From JACWAE01 sp963847595 (GTDB lineage: Bacteria; Chloroflexota; Dehalococcoidia; SZUA-161), in the NCBI GenBank assembly GCA_963847595.1, contig CAWKAJ010000002.1, positions 372,001-436,000 on the forward strand: 64,000 nucleotides of DNA, in the 5' to 3' direction. Numbering within the stretch: the stretch's first letter is position 1; every line of letters starts with the position of its first letter. Below, piece by piece: positions 25,562 to 34,677 of the stretch. The notes beneath the pieces were generated by a model. It saw nothing but the letters and a program-made list of their open reading frames with translations, did no database searches and had not been told where the DNA came from. A program made the translations under genes and the position numbers.

Positions 25562-25722
25562 GCCCAATAACAGCGGTGCCCTGAGTTGCTTCATGCTGCC
25601 CTAAGCTAGTCCCCAAACCCTCCACACTGAAATACTCAACTACAACGCCCCCTCCCAAAGCACTACAATTCAACGTATTTGTATTTACCGTGCATAGGTT
25701 CATTGATCGTGTCACGGTTTCG

Positions 25723-25765
25723 GGAAATTAAAGCTATAAGCATTTCTCTATTAGCTTTAATTTCC
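25723..25765. repeat. Perfect 14-bp inverted repeat
   Basis: GGAAATTAAAGCTA (25723-25736) and TAGCTTTAATTTCC (25752-25765) are exact complements around a 15-base loop. It lies between the zinc-ribbon gene and the convergent lipoprotein gene. It could be a bidirectional transcript end or a small mobile-repeat end. The rest of 25562-25977 shows no gene. Confidence 0.6.
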
Positions 25766-25977
25766 TCACCATTCTGAGGCGCTATGATGTCCCCTGGCCT
25801 CGAGTCGTGATTGGAGGGGCTTTGCTTTGAATTTTAGAGCTTGTGAGGGGTGTTGGGTATATGGTGAGTATGGAGGCTGCAGGCTGGAATATGAGTTCGG
25901 CTTTGGGACAGGTTGACAGGCAGGCGCAAAGGGTCATATATTGTCGGCGCTAGTGGCGATGAGGGATGAATATCGCC

Positions 25978-26169
25978 TCATCGGGAGTTGAAATCGGAAA
26001 TCCCGGCTGAGAGCCTTCCTTTAGCTGTCGCTAAATATTGCTGTGTCTGCCCTAGGTCTGCCTTTGCCCTCTGATAATCCTGCTGGACACTACTACATCC
26101 TACCCCAATTAGCAAAACTATGAGCAGCACAATCCCAGCTATCAGTATTTTTCTCTGCATTTTCAGCAT
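25978..26169 (-). CDS. Small lipoprotein
   Basis: A 63-residue protein with a basic start (MLKMQRK), a hydrophobic signal segment ILIAGIVLLIVLLIGVG and a lipobox-like LIGVGC, so Cys25 is the probable lipidation site. The mature part is a short amphipathic helix (VQQDYQRAKADLGQTQQYL). No family is recognised. It follows the small membrane protein gene at 26220 by 50 bases on the same strand, so the two may act together at the envelope. Confidence 0.5.
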   Translation of the reverse strand: MLKMQRKILIAGIVLLIVLLIGVGCSSVQQDYQRAKADLGQTQQYLATAKGRLSAGISDFNSR

Positions 26170-26219
26170 TCTTGCTACTTATTCTTTTACCACATTACAT
26201 CCAAAATGCTCTAAACTTA

Positions 26220-26489
26220 TCACCATCTCCACGGATGGCCATCTCCCGGGTTTGCCTCATCAATGTGTTCCGGCTGGTGTTCCTCTTGTGTACTCTGCTT
26301 GTATGGTTTGTTTGGCGTCTTGAATTCTTGTGGCGATGGCTTCTCGTCTGATAACTTAGAAGGATTCTTTGAACTGGTTGTTTGCCAAAGACCCTTGACT
26401 TCTCCGATCCCATGTTTAACTAAAAATAAAGCCAGAAGCCCACCCACGACAACAAGTGCGACGAAGGGCAGAAGAACACCAAATATCAA
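26220..26489 (-). CDS. Small single-TM protein
   Basis: An 89-residue protein starting at TTG with GGGGGAG a few bases upstream. Residues 2-25 (IFGVLLPFVALVVVGGLLAL) are one transmembrane helix. The remainder is hydrophilic, rich in Lys, Pro, Ser and Glu, and probably disordered. No family is recognised. The clear membrane segment, the well-placed ribosome site and the lipoprotein gene just downstream support a real gene. Confidence 0.45.
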   Translation of the reverse strand: MIFGVLLPFVALVVVGGLLALFLVKHGIGEVKGLWQTTSSKNPSKLSDEKPSPQEFKTPNKPYKQSTQEEHQPEHIDEANPGDGHPWRW

Positions 26490-26955
26490 CTGACTCCCCC
26501 TATTGCTGAAGGATCACTCATAAATTCCCCTAAACTGGCATAATGTCTCGCGCGTTACAGGGCTTTCTTCATGCGCAATAAGTCTATCTCGGCATACTGA
26601 TGCCCTTACCTGCACCCTATTGTGCCTGTAAGTCAGGAGAAGCACAATTACTCTAATGGTCAATTTGCCACGGTAAATAGTCACATTACAAAAGTTCCAG
26701 TCCGGTTGCAGTTCCTCTCAATCGCTACCCTATTGCCCTTGGCTTCTCTTGCAGTATTAGGCACCTTTTCGCTTGGCCCTGTTTGACCCACTTGAAAAGT
26801 ATTGGTTTGAGTGCAAAGGCTGGGAAGGTCTTTGTCGTAGTAGGCGTATTCGAGAAAAGCTGATTACCGGGCATTTTCCCTTTGACAATATTGGCACATA
26901 TGTGCTATTATCCTGCCAACTGAATCCAAGCTCAGGAATAGCACCCCTACTTTAG
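26490..26955. other. Intergenic, nothing recognised
   Basis: AT-rich stretch between divergent genes. It must hold promoters for both sides. I see no gene, repeat or clear -35/-10 pair that I would defend. Confidence 0.4.
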
Positions 26956-27705
26956 ATGCCGCCGCGCCTGTGTTACACTGAAGGCGTGAGACTCAAATTG
27001 AATAGCTTGGAGAAAAAGCTTTTCAGTGCCGCTCAGCCAGACCAGGCCTGGGGGGCTCTGATAGCATCCGGGGTCAGAACTCAAAAAGACCTCGACCACT
27101 ATCTGGCCAAACTGAATACGCTGCATCAGCAGGTAGCACCCGAAATCCCCGCCGCGAGTGAGTTAAGAGTAGCGGGAGCGCTCTTCGACTGGCTATGGCG
27201 TGAAAAGCCCAACCGCTGTGAACGTCGGGGAAGCTACAAGCTGACCGAGGTCCTGGATGCCCAGCGCGACCCCAAAATTCAAAAAGTGGGAAACTGCCTC
27301 GGGTTAACTGTACTATACCATGTTCTGGCGCAGCGGCTCGGCTTGAAAGTAAAGGCAGTCCACGTCGAGGATGCCTTCGGACAGGGCCCACACGTTTTCT
27401 CCATCCTCTACACCGGCCAGGGCACTATAGACATCGAGCATATCCTGCCCCACGGCTTCGACTTCAAGGGCCATCTGCACAACCCTCATAGAACAGAGTG
27501 GGGCGAGGCCGAGCTTATCGCCGACATCTATCACAGCATCGGCAACAAGTTCTTCGAGCAAGGCAGCCACGAGGAGGCGGCTCAAAACTATAGCAAGGCT
27601 ATTCGACTCAATCCCAAATACACCAAAGCCTATCTCAACCGGGCGCTCGCACTTTTCATGCTGGGGCGTGACAAAGAGGCCACAAAAGATTTAGAGATTA
27701 TTTAG
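26956..27705 (+). CDS. Transglutaminase-like (SirB1-type) protein with TPR
   Basis: A 249-residue soluble protein. Residues about 95-160 carry a transglutaminase-like core of the SirB1 N-terminal kind: nucleophile Cys in KVGNCLGLTVLYHVLAQRLGL, His in GQGPHVFSILY and acidic TIDIEHI. Residues 190-245 form tetratricopeptide repeats (YHSIGNKFFEQGSHEEAAQNYSKAIRLNP and KAYLNRALALFMLGR). The family is thought to act as protein-binding or peptidase-like scaffold; activity is unproven. The start is uncertain, since no ribosome site precedes the ATG and a GTG at 26986 is possible. A three-hairpin repeat follows directly. Confidence 0.7.
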   Translation: MPPRLCYTEGVRLKLNSLEKKLFSAAQPDQAWGALIASGVRTQKDLDHYLAKLNTLHQQVAPEIPAASELRVAGALFDWLWREKPNRCERRGSYKLTEVLDAQRDPKIQKVGNCLGLTVLYHVLAQRLGLKVKAVHVEDAFGQGPHVFSILYTGQGTIDIEHILPHGFDFKGHLHNPHRTEWGEAELIADIYHSIGNKFFEQGSHEEAAQNYSKAIRLNPKYTKAYLNRALALFMLGRDKEATKDLEII

Positions 27706-27710
27706 CCCCC

Positions 27711-27813
27711 GGGGAGTGCAGAGGGGCTACGCCCCTTTGCCAGGGGCATTGGGGGTGTCCCCCAAATCTCAAAAGTCCCCCAAGACTGGGGGACTTAGGG
27801 GGTTGATAAGAGT
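27711..27813. repeat. Three-hairpin repeat, single unit
   Basis: One unit of the dispersed repeat. It has a hairpin GAGGGGC/GCCCCTT, a second (GGGGGTGTCCCCC) flanked by T and A, a third (CCCCCAAGACTGGGGG), then GGGGGTTGA. Six loci in the window carry it. It lies between the convergent transglutaminase-like and LarA-like genes and may end both transcripts. Confidence 0.8.
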
Positions 27814-27827
27814 TCAGTCCTTTCCCC

Positions 27828-29087
27828 TTATTCCAGGAAATACTGCATGGTGCCGTCAGGTACCACTGCCACTTTGACCTTAGCTCTCTTGCTGTGGTCT
27901 TTGCTGAGCCTTTCCAGCACCTCAGGCCACGTCCTGGCCCAAACGATGTACTCAGGAGGAGCCAGCCAGTCAGCTCCTGCGATGTCTATGTAGGGAGTGA
28001 ATACGATAAAAGTGTTTATGTTGTGGAGCGGGCCGGTGGGACGATTCCACAGTTTTCCGCCCAGCTTCTTCCCGAAGCTTCTCACCAGGTAGTGAGGCAC
28101 CTGCCCGTCGGGCGCATTGGCAATGAGCACCAGATCGCCCCGGCCTCCCCGCAGCAAGCCGCCCAGCAGAGGGATTGCCAGCACAGCTTCATTGGCCTTG
28201 CAATAGGTGTTCAGGACTACGATATCCGGCGTCTCTGAAGGTGTTGTAGCGTAGACCTTCCTGGCGAGCTTCACTCCTTCGGCATAAGCAGCGATGGGGT
28301 CTCCCACGAAGACGGCTGCGGTTTGGCCCCGTCCGTTCAAGACAGTGTCTATCTTGACATCGAGCCCTGCCATCCGCGCCGCCTCATCGACGTCACGACG
28401 CATCACATTGCTCTCGAATGTAGCAACGCCAATCCCCGGGTCCTTGCCCTGACCGAGCAGCTTGGATACCAAATCGCGGTGATGGGCAGCCATAGTATCG
28501 ATAGCGGCCACGCCGGGCAGGATGATTTTACCCCCGCCCCCAAAGCCAGTGAGAGGATGGGGAAGTATACCGCCGATGCCTATCTTCAAGTCGCAGCCCA
28601 TTACCTCGGCATTTACCGCGACAGGCGTTCCGTTGCTAGTCTCTCCCAGGTATTTGCAATTCTCATAGGGATTATGGTTATACACCGGGAACCTGCTGAG
28701 CACTTTCTCGCCCAGTTTCTTAGCGAAATCGATGCGGGTGAGCGCACCGTGCGCTCCCACTGCGGCGATGAACCTTATGCTCTCATCCTTCACCCCAGCC
28801 GCTTTCAGCTCCTCAAGTACATAGGGCACTATCTCAGCCACCCTGGTGGGCCTGGACATATCGTCGAAAAGGATCGCCACCTCTTTCTTGCCCCTGGCGA
28901 GCTGCCTTATCGGCTTCGTGCCAATAGGTTTGGCGAACGCCTCGCGGAAGCCCTTATCGCCCAGCGCCCGCCTCCGGTGTCCCTTCATATAGCATACCGA
29001 CACCTCCCATGAGGGCGGAAATTCCACTTCAAGCTCCGTGTTTTCGTACCAGGCGAGCTGCGGCAGGCGAATCCTTTTATCGTTCAT
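27828..29087 (-). CDS. LarA-like protein (DUF2088)
   Basis: A 419-residue protein of the lactate racemase LarA superfamily. LarA enzymes use a nickel-pincer nucleotide cofactor to racemise 2-hydroxy acids. Seen: VAILFDDMSRPTRV (N-terminal domain), IRFIAAVGAHGALTRIDFAKKLGE, VYNHNPYENCKYLGETSNGTPV, and the cofactor site ILPHPLTGFGGGGKIILPGVA, with His and Lys at the positions of the nickel ligand and pincer-attachment residues. No larB, larC or larE is nearby, so cofactor supply must come from elsewhere. Substrate unknown. It is transcribed alone, with an AGGAGA ribosome site. Confidence 0.8.
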   Translation of the reverse strand: MNDKRIRLPQLAWYENTELEVEFPPSWEVSVCYMKGHRRRALGDKGFREAFAKPIGTKPIRQLARGKKEVAILFDDMSRPTRVAEIVPYVLEELKAAGVKDESIRFIAAVGAHGALTRIDFAKKLGEKVLSRFPVYNHNPYENCKYLGETSNGTPVAVNAEVMGCDLKIGIGGILPHPLTGFGGGGKIILPGVAAIDTMAAHHRDLVSKLLGQGKDPGIGVATFESNVMRRDVDEAARMAGLDVKIDTVLNGRGQTAAVFVGDPIAAYAEGVKLARKVYATTPSETPDIVVLNTYCKANEAVLAIPLLGGLLRGGRGDLVLIANAPDGQVPHYLVRSFGKKLGGKLWNRPTGPLHNINTFIVFTPYIDIAGADWLAPPEYIVWARTWPEVLERLSKDHSKRAKVKVAVVPDGTMQYFLE

Positions 29088-29166
29088 CTTGTACGTCTCC
29101 TGCGGCCATTATAGGTCGACAGGCTCACGGATGCAATCCCCATTGCGCAAGGTCGGTAGCAACCAA

Positions 29167-29264
29167 GGGGAGTGCAGAGGGGCTTTGCCCCTCTGCTGGG
29201 TGTTTGGGGGATACCCCAAAACTAAAAGTCCCCCAAGATTGGGGGATGTAGGGGGTTGATAGAG
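29167..29264. repeat. Three-hairpin repeat, single unit
   Basis: Same layout as at 27711: GAGGGGC-TTTG-CCCCTC, TTTGGGG...CCCCAAA with a slightly altered loop, CCCCCAAGATTGGGGG, then GGGGGTTGA. It lies upstream of both the LarA-like and AOR genes, 400 bases or less from each start, so it is not only a transcript-end element. The rest of 29088-29479 holds no gene. Confidence 0.8.
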
Positions 29265-29479
29265 CATTTGTGAACGCTTGTTGACTAGGATTGACAGAGC
29301 GCTGCCAATGTTGCATAATCCTCGCACAGGCCAGTATTGACTTCAGACGACCCGTGGCTACGGAATAGGGCCTGGTTCCAACGTTCTCCGCATTCTCTTT
29401 AAGCATCGAAAAACGGCGCAGGCCGTTAAGTAGTAAAATAGAGATACAAAGTCCAATTAAGCCAGCTAAAGGAGGAGAG

Positions 29480-31330
29480 ATGCGCAGACTTCTGAGGGTC
29501 AATCTTTCCAAAGGTGTAACCAAAGAAGAAGATATCCCCAAAAAGGTACAAAATGACTTTGTGGGAGCGCGCGGTTTCTGCGCCAGATATCTCTATGATG
29601 AGGTCAAGCCGAATATCGATCCCCTGGGCCCGGAGAACAAGCTCTTTCTCACAGTAGGGCCGCTGGCCGGTACCAGCGCGCAGGCCTTCTCCAAATGGAT
29701 CTCCGTCGCCAAGAGCCCCATCACCAACACCTATACCCGCAGTGTCGGAGGCGGCGATTTCGGCGCCTGGATGAAATGGGCAGGCTTCGAGCTTATGATT
29801 ATCGAGGGAAAGGCAGCCAAGCCTTCCTACCTTTTCATCAAAGACGGCAAGTACGAAATCCTCGATGCTTCCGCTATCTGGGGCAAGACCACCAGCCAGG
29901 CCCAGGAATATCTGAAAGAAAAACACGGCCCGAAGGCGCGCATGGTCTGCATTGGGCCTGCGGCGCAGAAGTTGGTGCGTTACGGTCCCATCTTCAGCGG
30001 CGAACGCGCCGCCGGCCGCGGCGGTACCGGAACCGTGATGGCGTCCAAGAACCTTAATGCGGTGGTAATCGTAGCCGATAGAAAGGAAGATGTCGCGAAT
30101 CCCGCAGAGTTCAAGAAGCTGGTGCAGGAGCAGGTAAAGGCCATGAAGGCGGGGCTGGGTTACGATGTATTCAAGGAATACGGGACTGTGCAGGGATTGG
30201 ATTACTTCTACCCTACTTTCGGCTCTATTCCCATGAAGAACTGGCGCTATGGAGAGCTTGAGGGCTGGCCTGACAATATCGGAATGTGGCCATACTCCAA
30301 GCTCACTATAGACCACGTTGGCTGCTACGCATGCTCACTTAAATGCGGCAAGATCAGGAGAGTGCCCGACGGCCCCTACAAAGGGCTCACCGTCGAGGGC
30401 CCCCAGTTCGAGGGCGCCTGGACCTTCAGCGGACCCACCGGATGCATTGATACCAACGCTACACTGGTCTGTAACCACATCTGCGCCGAGCAAGGCCTGG
30501 ACGTGATAAGCACTGGCAACAGCATAGGCTTCGCCTATGAGCTTTTCGAGAAGGGCATCCTGACTAAGAAGGATACGGATGGCCTTGTCCTGAAATACGG
30601 AGACCCTGAGCCTATGATTGCACTCGTCAAGAAGATCGCCGCTCGCGAGGGACTGGGCGACATCCTTGCTGAGGGCGTAAAAAGGGCTGCCGAACACATC
30701 GGCAAAGGCGCCGAGCAATATGCCATGCATGTCAAGGGGCTGGAGATGCCCGGTTATGACCCCCGCGCTCGTAAGGCTATGGGCTTGAACTGGGCCTTGA
30801 GCAACATGGGGGCAAACCACAACTTCGGCTGGCCCCAGCAGGAAATCGGCGATCCCAAGCCTCGGCTTTTGGATCCGACCGATGACGAGGGCCAGGGAGA
30901 CATCATAAAATGGAACCACGATTCCACGGCTGCTCTGGAATTGGCTATCGCCTGCATATTCCCCAGCCACCACTTGCAGTTGTACGACCATGAGCTCATT
31001 GGGAAAATGTTAGCGGCAGCCACAGGCGTGCCCAAGTTTGCCAGCGTGGATTATCTGTTTTTTGTGGGGGAGAGGATATACAATCTCGAGCGATGCTTTA
31101 ATGTCCGCGACGGCTTCAGCAGGAAAGACGACAAACTCCCCAAGAGATTTCTCACCGAGCCTCTGAAAGGCGGCATCCGCGACGGCCAGGTGATAAGGAC
31201 GCCGGAAAAAATCATAGACCAATACTATGACCTCAGGGGCTGGGACCGCAACGGTATCCCTACCAAGGAGACGCTGGTCAAGCTCGGAATTGGTGACGTG
31301 GATAAAGATATCGCCAAGTTTCGCAAATAA
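29480..31330 (+). CDS. Aldehyde:ferredoxin oxidoreductase family enzyme
   Basis: A 616-residue tungsten-pterin oxidoreductase (AOR family), cytoplasmic, interconverting aldehydes and acids with ferredoxin. Seen: N-terminal domain 1 with FVGARGFCARYLYDEV, the pterin-binding segment AKSPITNTYTRSVGGGDFGAWMK, GPIFSGERAAGRGGTGTVMASKNL, the [4Fe-4S] ligands HVGCYACSLKCGKI with the fourth Cys in NLERCFNVRDGF, and ARKAMGLNWALSNMGANH. Length matches the family. The ribosome site AAAGGAGGAG is strong. With the zinc alcohol dehydrogenase 70 bases downstream it could form an alcohol-aldehyde-acid route. The substrate is not readable. Confidence 0.93.
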   Translation: MRRLLRVNLSKGVTKEEDIPKKVQNDFVGARGFCARYLYDEVKPNIDPLGPENKLFLTVGPLAGTSAQAFSKWISVAKSPITNTYTRSVGGGDFGAWMKWAGFELMIIEGKAAKPSYLFIKDGKYEILDASAIWGKTTSQAQEYLKEKHGPKARMVCIGPAAQKLVRYGPIFSGERAAGRGGTGTVMASKNLNAVVIVADRKEDVANPAEFKKLVQEQVKAMKAGLGYDVFKEYGTVQGLDYFYPTFGSIPMKNWRYGELEGWPDNIGMWPYSKLTIDHVGCYACSLKCGKIRRVPDGPYKGLTVEGPQFEGAWTFSGPTGCIDTNATLVCNHICAEQGLDVISTGNSIGFAYELFEKGILTKKDTDGLVLKYGDPEPMIALVKKIAAREGLGDILAEGVKRAAEHIGKGAEQYAMHVKGLEMPGYDPRARKAMGLNWALSNMGANHNFGWPQQEIGDPKPRLLDPTDDEGQGDIIKWNHDSTAALELAIACIFPSHHLQLYDHELIGKMLAAATGVPKFASVDYLFFVGERIYNLERCFNVRDGFSRKDDKLPKRFLTEPLKGGIRDGQVIRTPEKIIDQYYDLRGWDRNGIPTKETLVKLGIGDVDKDIAKFRK

Positions 31331-31351
31331 GAGTAACTTTATAATATGTAG

Positions 31352-31373
31352 GGGCAGACCCGCGGGTCTGCCC
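31352..31373. repeat. GTAGGGGC-type perfect palindrome, 22 nt
   Basis: GGGCAGACCCG directly followed by its complement CGGGTCTGCCC, preceded by ATGTAG. Member of the dispersed palindrome family (see 2391, 51276, 61592). It sits between the AOR and alcohol dehydrogenase genes. Confidence 0.75.
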
Positions 31374-31399
31374 AGTAACGCTTTAGATGAGGTATTGAT

Positions 31400-32395
31400 A
31401 TGCGAGAAGCAGTAGTGGTCGGCGAGAGGAAATTTGCTATAAGAAGGGCGCCCAAACCGGTACTCGATAAAGATGAAGTCCTGATAAAGGTGCGATGTTG
31501 CGGGATATGCGGCTCCGACCTGCACACTTATATTCTCGGGATGCCCGGAAGATACGGCCACGAGTACGCCGGAGACATTGTAGCAGTGGGCTCCGAGGTA
31601 AAAGGCTGGAAAGCAGGAGATAGGGTCACAGCCGAATCAGCCTGCTCCTGCAACGAGTGTTACTGGTGCACACAGGGAGAGATGGGGCTCTGCGAGACCT
31701 TTTTGGAGAGGTGGGGTGCCAGTGCCGGAGGCTTTGCCACATATACCAAGACTAAATACCAGCAGCTTCATAAACTGCCTTCAGGGCTAAGCTACGAGGA
31801 GGCATCAATCACCGAGCCAACGGCTGTGGCATTGCACGCTGTCCGCTTGTCCGGGATGCTTACAGGAGATGTAGTCGCGGTCCTCGGCCTGGGCCCCATA
31901 GGGCAGCTTGTGGCCCGGCTGGCCAGGATATCGGGGGCCAGGGCAGTCTATGCCTCAGAGACAAGCAAATCCAGAATCAAGCTGGCCAAGGGTGTAGTGG
32001 ACGAAGTCATTGACGCCAAAAAAGTTGACCCCGCAGCCAGAATCCTTGAGCTTACTGATGGCAGGGGCCCCGACCTGGTATTCGAATGCGCCGGAGCGGT
32101 TGCGCCGACAATGCAGGCCATGACTATGACCAGAAAAGGCGGCACAATCGTCATTGTGGGAGTTTGCATGAATCTGGCTGAAATCATAGTGGGCAGCATT
32201 GCGCTGAGGGAGCTCACCATCAAGGGCTCTATGCTTTTTAACCCCGGCGAGTATGGCATTGCGCTAAGCCTGATAGCAGGCAAGAAAATCGATGTCGCCC
32301 CCTTGATAACGGATATTTTGCCCCTGGACAGAATTAACGAAGCCTTCGAGAAAGCTACCAGTGGCGAGGGAGCAAAGATACTGGTAAAACCCTGA
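31400..32395 (+). CDS. Zinc-dependent medium-chain alcohol dehydrogenase
   Basis: A 331-residue MDR-superfamily dehydrogenase of the threonine/sorbitol/butanediol type. Seen: catalytic zinc ligand Cys in RCCGICGSDLHTYI and His-Glu in YGHEYAGDIVAVGSEV, structural zinc lobe C-x2-C-x2-C-x7-C (CNECYWCTQGEMGLC), and the Rossmann motif VAVLGLGPIGQLVA. An acidic residue after the second strand (YASETSKSRIKLA) suggests NAD use. It is probably co-transcribed with the upstream aldehyde oxidoreductase, so its product may be an aldehyde passed to that enzyme. Confidence 0.9.
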   Translation: MREAVVVGERKFAIRRAPKPVLDKDEVLIKVRCCGICGSDLHTYILGMPGRYGHEYAGDIVAVGSEVKGWKAGDRVTAESACSCNECYWCTQGEMGLCETFLERWGASAGGFATYTKTKYQQLHKLPSGLSYEEASITEPTAVALHAVRLSGMLTGDVVAVLGLGPIGQLVARLARISGARAVYASETSKSRIKLAKGVVDEVIDAKKVDPAARILELTDGRGPDLVFECAGAVAPTMQAMTMTRKGGTIVIVGVCMNLAEIIVGSIALRELTIKGSMLFNPGEYGIALSLIAGKKIDVAPLITDILPLDRINEAFEKATSGEGAKILVKP

Positions 32396-32486
32396 CCGAA
32401 GAGAAATAAAGGTCCTAAAGAAGAACTGGATTCACGCCCTCAACAAAGAGATTTACGCTTTGTAGTGTGAAAATTTGGGGGTTCAG

Positions 32487-32708
32487 TCAAACCGCAACCT
32501 CTACGACAGCTTCCTCAACAGATTCTTCGGTAGGGATTGGTTCGCCATCTTCCTGAAGGCTTTCGATATAAAGCTCTATGGCTTCTTTTATATTAGCTAA
32601 GGCTTCCTTCTTAGTGTCGCCTTCGCTGATACACCCGGGCAACAGGGGAACAGTGACCGTATAACCACCGGATTCATTAGGCTCAAGAATCACCCGATAT
32701 GTTCTCAT
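32487..32708 (-). CDS. HicB-family antitoxin-like protein (orphan)
   Basis: A 73-residue HicB-type protein: MRTYRVILEPNESGGYTVTVPLLPGCISEGDTKKEALANIKEAI-type core (partly degenerate RNase-H-like fold), ending in an acidic tail. HicB normally neutralises the HicA mRNA interferase, but no HicA frame is found on either side. HicB-like proteins without a partner are common. It has no DNA-binding C-terminal domain, being of minimal length. Confidence 0.8.
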   Translation of the reverse strand: MRTYRVILEPNESGGYTVTVPLLPGCISEGDTKKEALANIKEAIELYIESLQEDGEPIPTEESVEEAVVEVAV

Positions 32709-32846
32709 GCTAAACCTTACCTCCTCACAACAACAGCATCAAAGCCGATTATAGCATAACGTTAGTATATAAACACCCCGAACACTGTATGATGCAACAC
32801 ATACTTACTTTTGGGCAAAGGTGCCTGAAGAAAGCGATGGGAAACC

Positions 32847-34664
32847 CTACGAATACTCTTTCACCCTCTCCGCCAACTGCCTCGTCATTCCAGGGACTGA
32901 TATAAGCTCCTCGATTGAGGCTTCCTTGATTGCCCTGACCGAGCCGAATTTCTTGAGCAGGGCGCGTTTGCGCTTGGGGCCGATGCCGGGCACCGACCAG
33001 GCTGAGGTCAATGCAGCTTTTTTGCGCACATGCAGATGATACGAAAGGGCGAAGCGGTGCGCCTCATCGCGGATGCGCTGCAATAGATAGAGCGCCTGGG
33101 AGTCGCGGAGCAGAACGAGCGATTCAGCTACATCAGGCAGGAAGATTTCCTCGTTCTCCTTGGCGATAGCAGCCAGGGGCACAGAGTCAACCTCAAGCTC
33201 TCGCATCACTTCCTGCCCCGAGGTTAGATGCCCCCTGCCTCCATCTATGAGCACCAGGTCTGGAATCACTGCCCAGGAAGATGCATCCTGCGCCTTGACC
33301 CGTTTGAAGCGCCGCCTCAGCACCTCCTGCATCATAGCGTAATCGTCAATACCTTCCACAGTCTTTATCTTGAAGCGACGATAGGCTGAGGGCTTGGGCC
33401 GTCCGTTCTCGAAGACCACCATGCTGCCTACAGCGGAGGTGCCCCGGATGTTCGATATGTCATAGCATTCCACCCTGTTAGGCAACCCGGGCAGCCTGAG
33501 CTGTTCCTGAAGCTCCCTGAGGGCCGCAGCGGTCTTGCCTGTGTCAGCCAGCCATTTGGCCTTGAGCTGAACGAGAGCCTGCTCAGCGTTCTCAGCTACC
33601 ATGTCCACCAGTTTCTTTTTCTGGCCGCGCTGCGGGACTTTCAAGCTGACTTTGCCACCACGTAAGCTTTTCAGCCAGGATGATATGACCGCCACCTCTT
33701 GAGGTTCGGTCTGCAACAGTACCTGGGGAGGCACATAAGGAGCAGAGCCGTAGAACTGCTGGATGAAGCTGGCCATGATATGACCGGGCTCCTCGTCCTG
33801 CGTTCCCTCCATGATAAAATTCTCTCTCCCGATGAGCTTGCCGCCACGAACGAAGAATATCTGCACGCACGCATCGTTCCTCTCCCGGGCAAAAGCGATA
33901 ACATCCTCGTCGCCTCCACCGGCCGAGAAAATCTTCTGACTCTGAGTCACACTCTCCACCGCCTGAAGCTGGTCGCGCAGTAAAGCGGCCTTCTCAAATT
34001 CCAGCGCCTCCGCAGCCCGCTCCATCTTACTCCGTAAATCACGTATCACCTTATCCTGCTTTCCCTCGAGGAAAAGTATGACCTGGTCTATAACCTCGCG
34101 ATACTCATCTTTCGTTATCTGGCTGCTGCAAGCCCCAACGCAGCGTCGTATAGAGTAGTCGAAGCAGGGGCGCGGCTTCTTGCCCGTGATTACCCATTTG
34201 GGGGAACAATATCGAAACAATTTCTTAAGCAGGTCAAGTGTCATACGCACGGAGCCGGCGCTGGCGTAGGGGCCAAAGTAGCGACCGCCATCGTCCTCAA
34301 AGCGCCTTGTCAAGAATACGCGGGGCCATTCTTCATTAAGAGCAACTTTGATATAAGGATAGCTTTTATCATCCCTCAGTCGGACATTGTAGCGAGGTCG
34401 ATGCTTCTTGATGAGGTTATTCTCGAGGATAAGGGCTTCCTGTTCGGAATCTGTAACGATGAAATCGAGGCTCTGCACCACGGACATCATCTGGTGCAGC
34501 TTAGAATCGTGGGTATGCGTAGTGGAGAAATACGACCTAACGCGGTTGCGCAGGCTGGCCGCTTTGCCTACGTAGAGTACCTTCCCGGCCCTGTCCTTGA
34601 ACAGATAAATTCCCGGCTTTGCAGGCAGCGTTTTCAGTTGTTCCTTTAACCAGCCATGTTCCAC
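32847..34664 (-). CDS. uvrC: Excinuclease ABC subunit C
   Basis: UvrC, 605 residues, full length, which makes both incisions in nucleotide excision repair with UvrA/UvrB. Seen: GIY-YIG domain (GIYLFKDRAGKVLYVGKA, catalytic Arg in SLRNRVRSYF), the Cys-rich segment FDYSIRRCVGACSSQI, the UVR motif (RSKMERAAEALEFEKAALLRDQLQAVE), the RNase-H-like second nuclease domain (RVECYDISNIRGTSAVGSMVVFENG and PDLVLIDGGRGHL), and C-terminal helix-hairpin-helix (SVPGIGPKRKRALLKKFGS and LISVPGMTRQLAERV). The start is GTG at 34664. It lies 13 bases after relA/spoT on the same strand, so they are one operon. Confidence 0.97.
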   Translation of the reverse strand: MEHGWLKEQLKTLPAKPGIYLFKDRAGKVLYVGKAASLRNRVRSYFSTTHTHDSKLHQMMSVVQSLDFIVTDSEQEALILENNLIKKHRPRYNVRLRDDKSYPYIKVALNEEWPRVFLTRRFEDDGGRYFGPYASAGSVRMTLDLLKKLFRYCSPKWVITGKKPRPCFDYSIRRCVGACSSQITKDEYREVIDQVILFLEGKQDKVIRDLRSKMERAAEALEFEKAALLRDQLQAVESVTQSQKIFSAGGGDEDVIAFARERNDACVQIFFVRGGKLIGRENFIMEGTQDEEPGHIMASFIQQFYGSAPYVPPQVLLQTEPQEVAVISSWLKSLRGGKVSLKVPQRGQKKKLVDMVAENAEQALVQLKAKWLADTGKTAAALRELQEQLRLPGLPNRVECYDISNIRGTSAVGSMVVFENGRPKPSAYRRFKIKTVEGIDDYAMMQEVLRRRFKRVKAQDASSWAVIPDLVLIDGGRGHLTSGQEVMRELEVDSVPLAAIAKENEEIFLPDVAESLVLLRDSQALYLLQRIRDEAHRFALSYHLHVRKKAALTSAWSVPGIGPKRKRALLKKFGSVRAIKEASIEELISVPGMTRQLAERVKEYS

Positions 34665-34677
34665 TTAGGAGATCCAC

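Noticed and set aside
28323..29012. A 229-codon plus-strand frame opposite the LarA-like gene
   Set aside because: The minus strand carries clear LarA motifs across the whole span; the plus frame has no recognisable pattern.
32401..32486. A HicA toxin next to the HicB-like gene
   Set aside because: Neither side has a short frame with the HicA double-stranded-RNA-binding-like pattern, so HicB is reported as an orphan.
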